DNA from: a bacterium
Lineage (GTDB): Bacteria > Actinomycetota > Acidimicrobiia > Spongiisociales > UBA11373
DNA length: 10,890 nucleotides
Direction of reading: 5' to 3'
NCBI GenBank assembly: GCA_013202595.1
Contig: JABMPV010000416.1
Coordinates: 1-10,890, forward strand
How positions within the stretch are numbered: position 1 is the stretch's first letter; the number at the start of each line of letters is the position of its first letter. Both the position numbers and the translations under genes were made by a program. Positions 1-7,169 of the stretch are shown one piece after another. The notes below the pieces were generated by a model, which saw only the letters and a program-made list of their open reading frames with translations, was not told the origin of the DNA and did not search any database.

Positions 1-1173
1 GTGTTGAGAACCGGTGGCGACGTCGCGGCGAGCCGGGCAGGTCTCGAGGCTGCGACCGTGGCCAATCAGGGTGCACTGGAGGCAGCGGCGTCCCTTGCGC
101 AGCGTCGGGTGGACGTCGAGGCTGCGACGGCTGCGACCAGGGATGCCCTCGCCGGGATACTCGGCGACGGTGATCCCGCAGCCACTCTGACCGCACATCG
201 AGCCGCAGTCGAAGCCGCAGCAGCGGCACTCGACTCGGCCAGGGCGGCTGAGCAGGAGGCCCGGGCCGGGCACGATCGGGCCGTCGCAGCCGGGTCCGAG
301 TCGAGTGCCGGTATCACGGCCCTGGTTCCCGGCCTCACTCGAGTCGCGGTGTCGCTGGGCTCCGACATCGAGGTCACGGGTGATCCGAAAGCCCTCGAGG
401 ATGTGGTGCGGTCCCTGCGCCGGGCCTGGATCGATGCCAATGAGGCTGCAGGGTCCAGGGCGGCCACCGCCGCAGCGGGCGCCGCCGCAGCCAGGCTCAG
501 GCAGGCTGAGCTGATCGAAGGGTCCGGGCTCTCGCCCGAGGACGATCCCCGGGTTGCTGCCACCGATGCAGCGGTGACTGCAGCCACCCTGGAGGACCGC
601 ATCAGGGGCCTCGAAGCCGACCTGCAGCAACTGACCGATCTGGAAGTGCGCCAGGCCGATCTCGTGACCGAGCGAGACCGGTACCAGCGGCTGGTAGACG
701 ACCTCGCACCCTCCCGGTTCCCCCGGCACGTGCTCGACGAGCGCCGCAGGGCACTCAGCGAACTCGGAGGCGATCTGTTCGAGCAACTGAGTGGCGGGAG
801 GTACCGGTTCACCGACGATGGAGAGTTCGGCGTCGTCGATCTCGGAGCGGCAGAGCGGGTACGCCCTGCTGACACGCTGTCGGGCGGTGAGACCTTCCTG
901 GGCTCACTGGCCCTCGCCCTGGCTCTTGCTGAGACGGTGGCGCGCGAGGGTGGCCGGCTCGATGCCTTCTTTCTCGATGAGGGGTTCGGGAGCCTCGACT
1001 TCGAGCACCTCGATCTCGCCATGGAGGGTGTGGAGCGGCTGTCGGCAATGGGGGACCGTCTCGTGGTCGTGGTCAGCCACGTGGCCGCGTTGACTGAGCG
1101 CATCGAGGACCTGGTGGTCCTCGACAAGGACGCCATCACGGGGGACACCAGAGTGGTTTCCGGCTCCGGGTAG
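1..1173 (+). CDS. sbcC: Exonuclease subunit SbcC, C-terminal part (5' end outside window)
   Basis: This is the C-terminal half of the SbcC/Rad50-like ATPase that works with the nuclease SbcD to trim DNA hairpins and protein-blocked ends. The frame is open from the first base, so the GTG at position 1 is probably an internal valine. The first ~270 residues are an Ala/Glu/Arg-rich coiled-coil arm. The ATPase lobe follows: an ABC signature LSGGE at residues 293-297 (numbered from position 1), a Walker B with hydrophobic strand ending D326-E327, a D-loop (SLD, 331-333) and a switch histidine H360 in VVSHV. The Walker A motif and the zinc-hook CxxC are not visible and should lie upstream. The stop is 26 bases before the racemase ATG, so co-transcription is possible. 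SbcC is preferred over RecN or SMC because of the GETFLGSLALALAL run after the signature. Confidence 0.9.
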   Translation: MLRTGGDVAASRAGLEAATVANQGALEAAASLAQRRVDVEAATAATRDALAGILGDGDPAATLTAHRAAVEAAAAALDSARAAEQEARAGHDRAVAAGSESSAGITALVPGLTRVAVSLGSDIEVTGDPKALEDVVRSLRRAWIDANEAAGSRAATAAAGAAAARLRQAELIEGSGLSPEDDPRVAATDAAVTAATLEDRIRGLEADLQQLTDLEVRQADLVTERDRYQRLVDDLAPSRFPRHVLDERRRALSELGGDLFEQLSGGRYRFTDDGEFGVVDLGAAERVRPADTLSGGETFLGSLALALALAETVAREGGRLDAFFLDEGFGSLDFEHLDLAMEGVERLSAMGDRLVVVVSHVAALTERIEDLVVLDKDAITGDTRVVSGSG

Positions 1174-1189
1174 CGTTGGCGTCCCGATC

Positions 1190-1193
1190 AGGA
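1190..1193 (+). promoter_or_regulatory. Shine-Dalgarno AGGA deciding the racemase start
   Basis: AGGA lies six bases upstream of the ATG at 1200. It favours that ATG over the in-frame TTG at 1176, which has no such signal and sits only three bases after the sbcC stop codon. Confidence 0.5.
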
Positions 1194-1199
1194 CGTGCG

Positions 1200-2336
1200 A
1201 TGGCAGGGCCGCTCGAAGGCATCACCGTGGTGGAGATCAACGGATTGGGCCCGACTCCGTTCGGAGCGATGATCCTGTGCGATCTCGGCGCCGACGTCAT
1301 CAGAGTGGATCGGCCGGGGGGAGACCCGGCAGGCGTCCTTCTGGGCGCCGATCTCATGGCCAGGGGACGCCGGTCGATCGTCGTCGACCTCAAGCTCCCC
1401 GAGGGGCCCGGCCTCATCCTGGGACTCGTCGAGATGGCCGACGTGCTCCTCGAGGGCTACCGCCCCGGCGTCGCCGAGCGACTCGGCATCGGTCCGGAAG
1501 TGTGCCTGGAGCGCAACCCCCGGCTGATCTACGGACGGATGACCGGGTGGGGGCGCGAGGGCCCTCTGGCGGATCGGGCCGGACACGACATCGATTACCT
1601 GGCCGTCTCCGGAGCGCTCCATCCGATCGGCCCCCCCGACAAGCCGTCGATTCCGATCAACCTGATCTCCGACTTCGGCGGAGGCGGGATGCTTCTGGCC
1701 ACGGGAGTGCTCGCTGCCCTGGTCGAGCGGGGATCGTCCGGACTGGGCCAGGTGGTCGATGCGGCAATGGTCGATGGCACGGCTCTGCTGACGACCCTGC
1801 TCCACGGGATGAGGGCAGCCGGGATGTGGACGGACCGCCGCGGCGAGAACCTGCTGGACGGCGGCGCTCCGTTCTACGACGTGTACCGGACATCCGACGG
1901 GGAGTTCATGGCCGTAGGTGCGCTCGAGCCGTGGTTCTACGCGGAGTTCGTGGCTGGTCTCGGCATCGACTCCCCGGAACTGCCCGCCCAATACGATCGG
2001 GAGGGATGGCCCGTTCTCCGTGATCGATTCTCTCGAGCGTTCGCAGGGAGGACCAGGGAGGAATGGACGGAGGTCTTCTCCGGCACGGACGCATGCGTGG
2101 CGCCGGTGCTGTCGCTGGGGGAGGCGCCCGATCACCCTCATTTGGAGGCCCGGTCCACGTTTGTCACGGTCGATGGCGTTCGCCAGCCCGGCCCTGCTCC
2201 CAGGTTCGAGCGCACACCCACGGGCCCTCCCGGGTCACGATCCGGCATCGGAGACTGCACGGATGAGATCCTGACCGGCCTGGGGCTGACGGCAGATGAC
2301 ATCGCCGGTCTCCGGGCTCGCGGTGTGGTTGCGTGA
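1200..2336 (+). CDS. mcr: Alpha-methylacyl-CoA racemase (CaiB/family III CoA-transferase fold)
   Basis: Predicted cytosolic enzyme that interconverts (2R)- and (2S)-methylacyl-CoA, needed to beta-oxidise methyl-branched acyl chains such as isoprenoid or sterol side chains. The 378-residue product begins with the family pattern GPLEGITVVEINGLGP and continues with a CoA-binding segment (DLGADVIRVDRP). Residues matching the racemase catalytic set are visible: H129 in AGHDIDYLAVSGAL, D158 in SDFGGG and E243 in GALEPWFYAEF. Their order and spacing fit the mycobacterial Mcr residues H126, D156 and E241. This separates it from formyl- or carnitine-CoA transferases, which use an Asp nucleophile in a different context. 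An in-frame TTG at 1176 would add eight residues; the ATG is preferred for its Shine-Dalgarno and family start. The stop overlaps the next gene's GTG (GTGA), so the two are probably translationally coupled. Confidence 0.88.
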   Translation: MAGPLEGITVVEINGLGPTPFGAMILCDLGADVIRVDRPGGDPAGVLLGADLMARGRRSIVVDLKLPEGPGLILGLVEMADVLLEGYRPGVAERLGIGPEVCLERNPRLIYGRMTGWGREGPLADRAGHDIDYLAVSGALHPIGPPDKPSIPINLISDFGGGGMLLATGVLAALVERGSSGLGQVVDAAMVDGTALLTTLLHGMRAAGMWTDRRGENLLDGGAPFYDVYRTSDGEFMAVGALEPWFYAEFVAGLGIDSPELPAQYDREGWPVLRDRFSRAFAGRTREEWTEVFSGTDACVAPVLSLGEAPDHPHLEARSTFVTVDGVRQPGPAPRFERTPTGPPGSRSGIGDCTDEILTGLGLTADDIAGLRARGVVA

Positions 2337-3415
2337 GGATCCCGAGTCCCGTCGACGCCGGCGCCGGTGCCGTGTTCCGGCTGCTTCCTATCGCGGACAA
2401 GGTATTCGGGGGTGGATGGGGCGACGAGTCGGCATTCTCGCTGCTCGACCCGACCGGCCTGACGAGGGCGGTAGAGCCGATCAGGGTGAACTGGTCCGAT
2501 TGGCGGATCCCCGAGGAATCCGCCGTACTCGAAGCGGGCGGCCGGTTCTCGAGTCCATGTGACTATCTGGACGACGAGCGAAGGCAGGGTTGGGCCGTCC
2601 GCACCTCCCCGGTGAGCGGTGCGAGGGCCTGGTGTGTGCTCCTTCCGGCGTGGAACGATCACGGATTCATCACGCGCAGGAAGTTGGCCGCGGGACTGGC
2701 CCGGCATGGGATCGGGACCGTGATGCTCGAAGGCGCCTACTACGGCGAGCGGCGGCCCGGAGCAGGTCAGCCGGTGAGGACCGTCGCCGATTTTTCACGG
2801 CTCACTCGATCGGTGATCGAGGAAGGGCGCGGTCTCCTCTCGGGACTTCTGGAGGCCGGGCTTTCCGCAGGCGTCTCAGGCTTCAGCATGGGCGGCAGCC
2901 TCGCAGCGGTCGTCGGAGCATCTCTCGATGGCGACTTTGCGATAGCGCCGCTGGCGGCCGGGTTCTCCCCTGCGCCGTCATTCGTCGATGGCGCAATCCG
3001 CCACGCAGTCGATTGGGAGGCCCTCGGAGGGCGGGACGCTGTGGCGCGCCTCGAGGCGGTGCTGCTGCGGGCAGACACCCGTCTCATCGAACCGTTGCCC
3101 GCAACCCGGACGGCCGTTCTGGTGGCAGCCCTCTCCGACGGGTACATACCGGCCTACGCCACCGCCGGCATTCACGATCACTGGCCGGGGTCGGAGTTGC
3201 GGCACATCAGGGCAGGGCACGCCACGCTCATCCTGCGCAAGCACGCAGTACTCGCCGGGGCGATCGCCGACTCCTTCGTCCGCGCTGGATTGCTCGAGGC
3301 TCGCTCTGGTCGCGGCGGGCGGGGGCTACCATCCGCGTCTCGTGGCAACAGTGGCCATCGTCGGCCTCCCCAACGTCGGAAAGACAACCCTCTTCAACGC
3401 CCTCACGGGTCTTGA
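2333..3415 (+). CDS. ABHD18-like (DUF2048) alpha/beta hydrolase
   Basis: A 360-residue alpha/beta hydrolase resembling the ABHD18/DUF2048 family, whose substrate is poorly known. The N terminus has the family feel (FRLLPIADKVFGGGWG), and an LEGAYYGERRP segment at residues 132-142 matches the family's hallmark region. The nucleophile elbow is GFSMGG with S185. D269 in LSDGYIP and H296 in GHATLI are the best acid and histidine candidates, giving an S-D-H triad in the usual order. No signal peptide is seen, so it is probably cytosolic. The start is a GTG inside the GTGA overlap with the racemase gene. The last ~25 residues (Arg/Ser/Gly-rich) are translated from the beginning of ychF in another frame and look like a read-through tail rather than folded domain. 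Hydrolysis of an acyl ester or thioester linked to the racemase pathway is inference. Confidence 0.75.
   Translation: MRIPSPVDAGAGAVFRLLPIADKVFGGGWGDESAFSLLDPTGLTRAVEPIRVNWSDWRIPEESAVLEAGGRFSSPCDYLDDERRQGWAVRTSPVSGARAWCVLLPAWNDHGFITRRKLAAGLARHGIGTVMLEGAYYGERRPGAGQPVRTVADFSRLTRSVIEEGRGLLSGLLEAGLSAGVSGFSMGGSLAAVVGASLDGDFAIAPLAAGFSPAPSFVDGAIRHAVDWEALGGRDAVARLEAVLLRADTRLIEPLPATRTAVLVAALSDGYIPAYATAGIHDHWPGSELRHIRAGHATLILRKHAVLAGAIADSFVRAGLLEARSGRGGRGLPSASRGNSGHRRPPQRRKDNPLQRPHGS
3327..3332 (+). promoter_or_regulatory. Candidate -10 box TACCAT for ychF
   Basis: TACCAT fits the actinobacterial TANNNT -10 pattern and ends nine bases before the ychF GTG at 3342. An mRNA starting there would be leaderless or nearly so. 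It lies inside the end of the hydrolase gene. No good -35 hexamer or Shine-Dalgarno is visible. Confidence 0.35.
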
Positions 3416-4418
3416 AGCCCTGACCGCTGCCCACCCCTTCTCCACGACTGAGCCGAAACTGGGTGTCGCCCGTGTGCCCGACATCCTGCTCGACGAAGCT
3501 GCGGCGGTCGAGGGATCCGCCAAGACGGTTCACGCCTCGCTCGAACTGCTCGATCTCCCCGCCATGGCAGGGCCGGGCGGGCATGGGCTCGCAGGGAAGT
3601 TCATCGGCAGGCTGCGTGAGATGGAAGCCCTGGCCGTGGTGCTGAGGTCGTTCGAGTCCGAACTGGTCCCCGATGACGAATCTGGCATCGATCCGATCAC
3701 TCAGGCGGAGACCCTGCTGCTCGAGTTGGCGCTCGCAGACGCGGACGTCTTCGAAAGGAAGCGCGAGCGAGTGGCCAAAGAGGCCAGGGCCGATCCTTCG
3801 CGGCGGCCCGAAGCCGCCGCCATCGGCACGGCGGTCGAATTGCTGACGGAGGGAATCGCCCTGAGGACCAGGGAGTGGAGTGACCAGGAATTGGCTGCTT
3901 TCCGGGATCTCGCCCCGATCACTCTGAAACCGGCCGTGTGGGTGGTCAATGTGGCCGAGGACGAGGATGGAGCAGCTGCTTTGGGGGAGGCGGTCCGCGC
4001 CATCGTCCCGCAGGGCGACACCGTGGTGACCGTCTCTGCCGAGTTGGAGGAAGAGGGTGCCCGCCTCGATCCCGATGACCGCGCCGAGATGTTCGAGGGC
4101 CTCGGATTGGGTGAAGGCGCGATGGCGACCATGGTGCGTGCGACCTACGACGCCCTCGGCCTGCTCTCTTTCTATACGCTGGGCCCCACCGAAGCGCATG
4201 CATGGACGGTGCGTAGGGGAGCGACGGCCAAAGAGGCTGCAGGGAAGATCCACAGCGATCTCGAACGGGGATTCATCAGGGCCGAGGTGGCCCACATGCC
4301 GGACGTGATCGCAGCCGGCGGGTGGGATCCCGCCAAGGCGGCCGGAGCGATGCGACTCGAGGGCAAGGAGTACCAGGTCGTCGAGGGCGACGTCCTGCTC
4401 ATCAGGTTCTCTGTTTGA
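3342..4418 (+). CDS. ychF: YchF/Ola1-type GTP/ATP-binding protein, divergent
   Basis: A 358-residue P-loop NTPase of the Obg-related YchF/Ola1 family, which associates with ribosomes and stress responses and often prefers ATP. The length matches the family (~360). G1 is G8-LPNV-G13-K14-T15. The non-standard G4 is NVAE at N203-E206, the family's NxxE. A complete C-terminal TGS-type region is present (LLSFYTLGPTEAHAWTVRRG ... AAGKIHSDLERGFIRAEV ... LEGKEYQVVEGD). The region between is unusual: the canonical DIAGLVKGAS segment reads D71-L-P-A-M-AGPGGHG, so the DxxG glycine is absent. GTG at 3342 is chosen because the protein then begins with the short strand preceding the P-loop. A longer open frame reaching back to 2988 is the hydrolase gene read out of frame. 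The gene overlaps the hydrolase by 74 bases and ends 43 bases before the next start. Confidence 0.85.
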   Translation: MATVAIVGLPNVGKTTLFNALTGLEALTAAHPFSTTEPKLGVARVPDILLDEAAAVEGSAKTVHASLELLDLPAMAGPGGHGLAGKFIGRLREMEALAVVLRSFESELVPDDESGIDPITQAETLLLELALADADVFERKRERVAKEARADPSRRPEAAAIGTAVELLTEGIALRTREWSDQELAAFRDLAPITLKPAVWVVNVAEDEDGAAALGEAVRAIVPQGDTVVTVSAELEEEGARLDPDDRAEMFEGLGLGEGAMATMVRATYDALGLLSFYTLGPTEAHAWTVRRGATAKEAAGKIHSDLERGFIRAEVAHMPDVIAAGGWDPAKAAGAMRLEGKEYQVVEGDVLLIRFSV

Positions 4419-4425
4419 CCTTCGC

Positions 4426-4431
4426 CATAAT
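4426..4431 (+). promoter_or_regulatory. Candidate -10 box CATAAT before the RCK-USP operon
   Basis: CATAAT matches five of six bases of TATAAT and lies between the ychF stop and the next start, one of the few AT-rich spots nearby. It would give a ~25-base leader that includes the Shine-Dalgarno at 4449. No convincing -35 sits 16-18 bases upstream. Confidence 0.3.
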
Positions 4432-4448
4432 GACCCTGGGCGGACGTG

Positions 4449-4453
4449 AGGGA
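4449..4453 (+). promoter_or_regulatory. Shine-Dalgarno AGGGA for the RCK-USP gene
   Basis: AGGGA ends eight bases before the ATG at 4462 and supports that start. It is a leadered start, unlike the apparently leaderless ychF and nitrilase genes. Confidence 0.5.
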
Positions 4454-4461
4454 AGACCTGT

Positions 4462-5904
4462 ATGAAGGTGATCATCATCGGAGCGGGTGGGACGGCCAGG
4501 GACCTCCTGCGCCGTCTCGGCGATCGATGGGATGTCACCGTGGTCGACACCGATCCCGAGCGCCTGGAGCGTGCCGGACTGGTGCGCGACATAATTCCGA
4601 TCGAGGGTGACGGCTCCAGTCGCGTCGTGCTCGAACGGGCCGGCTACCGGGATGGCGATGCTCTGGTGGCCGCGACCCGCAGCGATGATGTCAACCTCGA
4701 GATCTGCCGCATTGCGGTGGCCGCCGGCCTGCTCAGGGTCGTTGCGGTGGCTCGCGATCCCGAGCGCCTCCATGAGTACCGCGCACTCGGGATCAGTTCG
4801 TTCGCCCCTGCGAGTATCGCCGCGCGCCAACTCGAGATAGCCGTAGAACCGCGGCGAGTGTCGTCGACCTCGTTTGCCGACGGCAGAGCGGAGGCGCTCG
4901 AGTTCAAGATCGCCGAAGACAGTCCGGTGCGCGGATCCCGACTTCGTGAGATGCATTCCGAGTCGTGGCTGGTGGCTGCCGTGCTTCGTGACGGTGCCCT
5001 CATCGTCCCGCACGGCGATACGGAGATCATGCTGGGCGATCTCGTAACGGTGGTGGGCGCCGCCCAGGATTTCTCCAGGATCGTGAGAACGTTCACTGCG
5101 GGGGTCGCCCGGTTCCCCCTCGACTTCGGCCAGCACATGGCTGTGGCGCTCGACGGGCCACGCGACCTCGAGGGCCCCGTCGCCGAGGCCGTCTCGTTTG
5201 TACGAGCCACGGCTGCCGTCGGGTTGATCGTCGTCCATCGCAGGACGGAGGGCATGACGGACGAGTCGCGCGTCGAGGAGATCGAGGGTCTCCTCGATGG
5301 AGTCACGGCACACGCCGAAGGCGTAGATCTGCGGTTCCGTCCCGTCGCCGGGGTCCCATCGAAGGCGCTCGCAGGGGTGCTCGCCGATGAGAGTGTCGGT
5401 GCGGTGGTCGTGCCGGCGCCCGGCCCCGGCATCCTGGCGCTGTGGCGAGCGATTCGCTTGCTGCGGAGGACCGCCGGGTACGGCAAGCCCGTCCTCGTCT
5501 CGCGGCAGTCATACCCCTACAACCAGATCGTGGCTCCCGCTCGTGACACCGAGACCGGCGCCGCGGCGGGTCGGGCGGCGATCGACATCGCTGCGACGGC
5601 CAAGGCCGTGGTCACCGGTGTCGCCGTGATCCCGCCCGTGTTCCTGGTCGGCGAGGATCGCAGCGAAGAGGCCAAGCGGGCGCTGGCCAGGCTGCGAGAG
5701 GACGCCAGCGTGCAGCACGTCACGGTGCGTCGCCGTCTTCGCCAGGGCAATCCGGTGAGGGTCATCGAAGAAGTGACAGACGGCGCCAACCTGCTGGTCG
5801 TGGGCTCACCGGGCAAGCGGCCGTCGCTGTTGCGGCCGGGTATCGATGGGCATCTCATCGCCCGGATCGGCTGCTCCGTCCTCGTCGTGCCGCCGGCGCC
5901 GTGA
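4462..5904 (+). CDS. RCK (TrkA-N/TrkA-C) regulator fused to two UspA-like domains
   Basis: A 480-residue soluble protein, probably the cytosolic gating subunit for the antiporter encoded next. Residues 1-~120 form an RCK_N Rossmann domain: G7-A-G9-G-T-A12 (the last glycine of GxGxxG is alanine), an acidic D29 ending strand 2 for the ribose of NAD(H) or ATP, and the typical ATRSDDVNLEICRIAV helix. Residues ~142-205 form an RCK_C domain (EFKIAEDSPVRGSRLRE ... IMLGDLVTVVG). From ~222 to the end are two UspA-like domains. The second ends with GSPGKRPSLLRPGIDG before VLVVPP, the nucleotide-binding pattern of ATP-type universal stress proteins; the first is degenerate there. RCK proteins of this kind gate K+ channels, Trk/Ktr transporters and CPA2 antiporters. 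The stop overlaps the antiporter start (GTGA), strongly suggesting a matched pair. The ligand is not decided by sequence. Confidence 0.82.
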   Translation: MKVIIIGAGGTARDLLRRLGDRWDVTVVDTDPERLERAGLVRDIIPIEGDGSSRVVLERAGYRDGDALVAATRSDDVNLEICRIAVAAGLLRVVAVARDPERLHEYRALGISSFAPASIAARQLEIAVEPRRVSSTSFADGRAEALEFKIAEDSPVRGSRLREMHSESWLVAAVLRDGALIVPHGDTEIMLGDLVTVVGAAQDFSRIVRTFTAGVARFPLDFGQHMAVALDGPRDLEGPVAEAVSFVRATAAVGLIVVHRRTEGMTDESRVEEIEGLLDGVTAHAEGVDLRFRPVAGVPSKALAGVLADESVGAVVVPAPGPGILALWRAIRLLRRTAGYGKPVLVSRQSYPYNQIVAPARDTETGAAAGRAAIDIAATAKAVVTGVAVIPPVFLVGEDRSEEAKRALARLREDASVQHVTVRRRLRQGNPVRVIEEVTDGANLLVVGSPGKRPSLLRPGIDGHLIARIGCSVLVVPPAP

Positions 5905-7169
5905 GCGGCCTCGCCTCGCTTCCACTCGTCCTCGCTGCAACGGAAGAGGCCGGCCGCCATGAGATCGCCACACCGGTCTCATTGATCCTGATCGCGACCG
6001 CGGCTTTCATCATCCCGCTGATCTCGGGACGCCTGCACATCCCGGCCATCGTGCTCGAGATCCTGTTCGGCGTGCTGGTGGGGCCGGTGCTCGGCGTCAT
6101 CCAACCAGGGGAGGACCTGCTCGGCTTCCTGGCGGAGTTCGGATTGTTCATGCTGATGTTCCTCGCCGGGTTCGAGATCGACTTCCAGCGACTCGAGCGC
6201 CAGGGGCCCGTCCAGATGGCGACAGGTCTCGCCGTGGTGGGAGGGTTCTTCGGGGCGGCATGGATCGGCACGATCTATCTCGGTGTTGCCGATCTCAACA
6301 GCCGCCTCTTCGTCGCCCTGCTGCTGACCGCCGCCGCAGTGGGTCTGGTGGTGCCGGCCCTCCGGGAGACGAGGAGAGGATCTACCCGCCTCGGGCAGAT
6401 CGTGCTGCTGGTGGGGGTCCTGGCCGAGGTCGCCAGCCTCATCGGGATCGTCCTGCTGATCGTGGTGGTCGAGGTCGGGGCCGGGGTGAAGCTGTTGACG
6501 GTCCCGGCATTGATCGGTTCCATGCTCATCATCCTCGTGGTCATCCGGAGGGCCGCGTGGTGGTACCCGGAGCGATTCGAGCGACTGTTCCGTTCGGACG
6601 ACCCCCAGGAGATGGGGACCAGAGCAACGCTCGCCCTGTTGTTCGTCTTCGTCGGCCTATCCGCCCTGCTGCAGATAGAGGCGATCCTCGGAGCGTTTCT
6701 CGCAGGAGCCGTGTTCACCTACGTGTTCCGCGATCCGGGCGGCCTCGAGGAGCAGTTGAACGGGTTCGCGTACGGTTTCTTCATCCCCATCTTCTTCATC
6801 AACGTCGGCATCGATTTCCCGCTCGACGAATTGCGGGACCCCGGCGTCCTGGGTGAGGCGATCGCCCTCATCGCGGTGGCCTTCGCCGTGAAACTGCTCC
6901 CGTCGCTGCTGCTGATGTTGAGGCGTTTCTCGTTCAGGGACTCACTGGCAGCCGGGATCCTGCTCGCCGGGCAGTTGTCCGTGGTCATCGCACTGGCCGA
7001 TCTCGGTCTCGATCTCGGTCTACTGACTCCAGGCCTGCGAGCGGGGGCGATCATGCTGGTCGCGGTCTCGGCGATCGTGGCCCCTGTGGGATTCAGATTG
7101 CTGGCCCCACCGCTGCCTGCCGTCGCAGAGATCGTCGGTCGTCGAGAGGACTCTCCATGGGGAGACTGA
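5901..7169 (+). CDS. CPA2-family cation/proton antiporter
   Basis: A 422-residue integral membrane protein with about a dozen hydrophobic segments, of the monovalent cation:proton antiporter-2 (Kef/NapA-like) type. It probably exchanges K+ or Na+ for H+ across the cytoplasmic membrane. Family landmarks are LAEFGLFMLMFLAGFEID early, LLTAAAVGLVVPALRE in the fifth segment, and IEAILGAFLAGAVF followed by FFIPIFFINVGIDFPLDEL. At the position expected for the ND/DD or QD pair of related transporters the sequence reads LAEVASLI, with E176 as the only acidic residue. The protein has no RCK domain of its own; that function is supplied by the upstream gene, whose stop codon overlaps this GTG. The last bases overlap the start of the small FlgM-like gene. 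Ion choice cannot be read from the sequence. Confidence 0.85.
   Translation: MSGLASLPLVLAATEEAGRHEIATPVSLILIATAAFIIPLISGRLHIPAIVLEILFGVLVGPVLGVIQPGEDLLGFLAEFGLFMLMFLAGFEIDFQRLERQGPVQMATGLAVVGGFFGAAWIGTIYLGVADLNSRLFVALLLTAAAVGLVVPALRETRRGSTRLGQIVLLVGVLAEVASLIGIVLLIVVVEVGAGVKLLTVPALIGSMLIILVVIRRAAWWYPERFERLFRSDDPQEMGTRATLALLFVFVGLSALLQIEAILGAFLAGAVFTYVFRDPGGLEEQLNGFAYGFFIPIFFINVGIDFPLDELRDPGVLGEAIALIAVAFAVKLLPSLLLMLRRFSFRDSLAAGILLAGQLSVVIALADLGLDLGLLTPGLRAGAIMLVAVSAIVAPVGFRLLAPPLPAVAEIVGRREDSPWGD
7144..7150 (+). promoter_or_regulatory. Shine-Dalgarno GAGAGGA for the FlgM-like gene
   Basis: This purine run lies inside the antiporter's last codons, six bases before the ATG at 7157, and supports translation of the small ORF. 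GAGA at 7144-7147 could pair with TCTC at 7152-7155, closing part of the site in a tiny four-base-pair hairpin that ribosomes finishing the antiporter would open. The hairpin is weak and its role is speculative. Confidence 0.45.

Noticed and set aside
66..1148. 360-codon minus-strand open frame opposite sbcC
   Set aside because: Ser/Arg/Ala-rich shadow; the plus strand carries the SbcC signature, Walker B and switch histidine.
1176..1199. TTG at 1176 as the racemase start
   Set aside because: The eight added residues do not fit the family N terminus, and the ATG at 1200 has an AGGA six bases upstream.
2988..3341. Long N-terminal extension of the YchF reading frame back to 2988
   Set aside because: It covers the hydrolase catalytic region in another frame, is Pro/Arg/Cys-rich without family similarity, and would make YchF 476 residues instead of the usual ~360.
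4415..4420. TTGACC as a -35 for the RCK-USP operon
   Set aside because: It lies only five bases before the CATAAT box, far from the 16-18 base spacing needed.
3228..4592. 454-codon minus-strand open frame opposite ychF
   Set aside because: Low-complexity Arg/His/Gly-rich translation with no motif; ychF is well supported on the plus strand.
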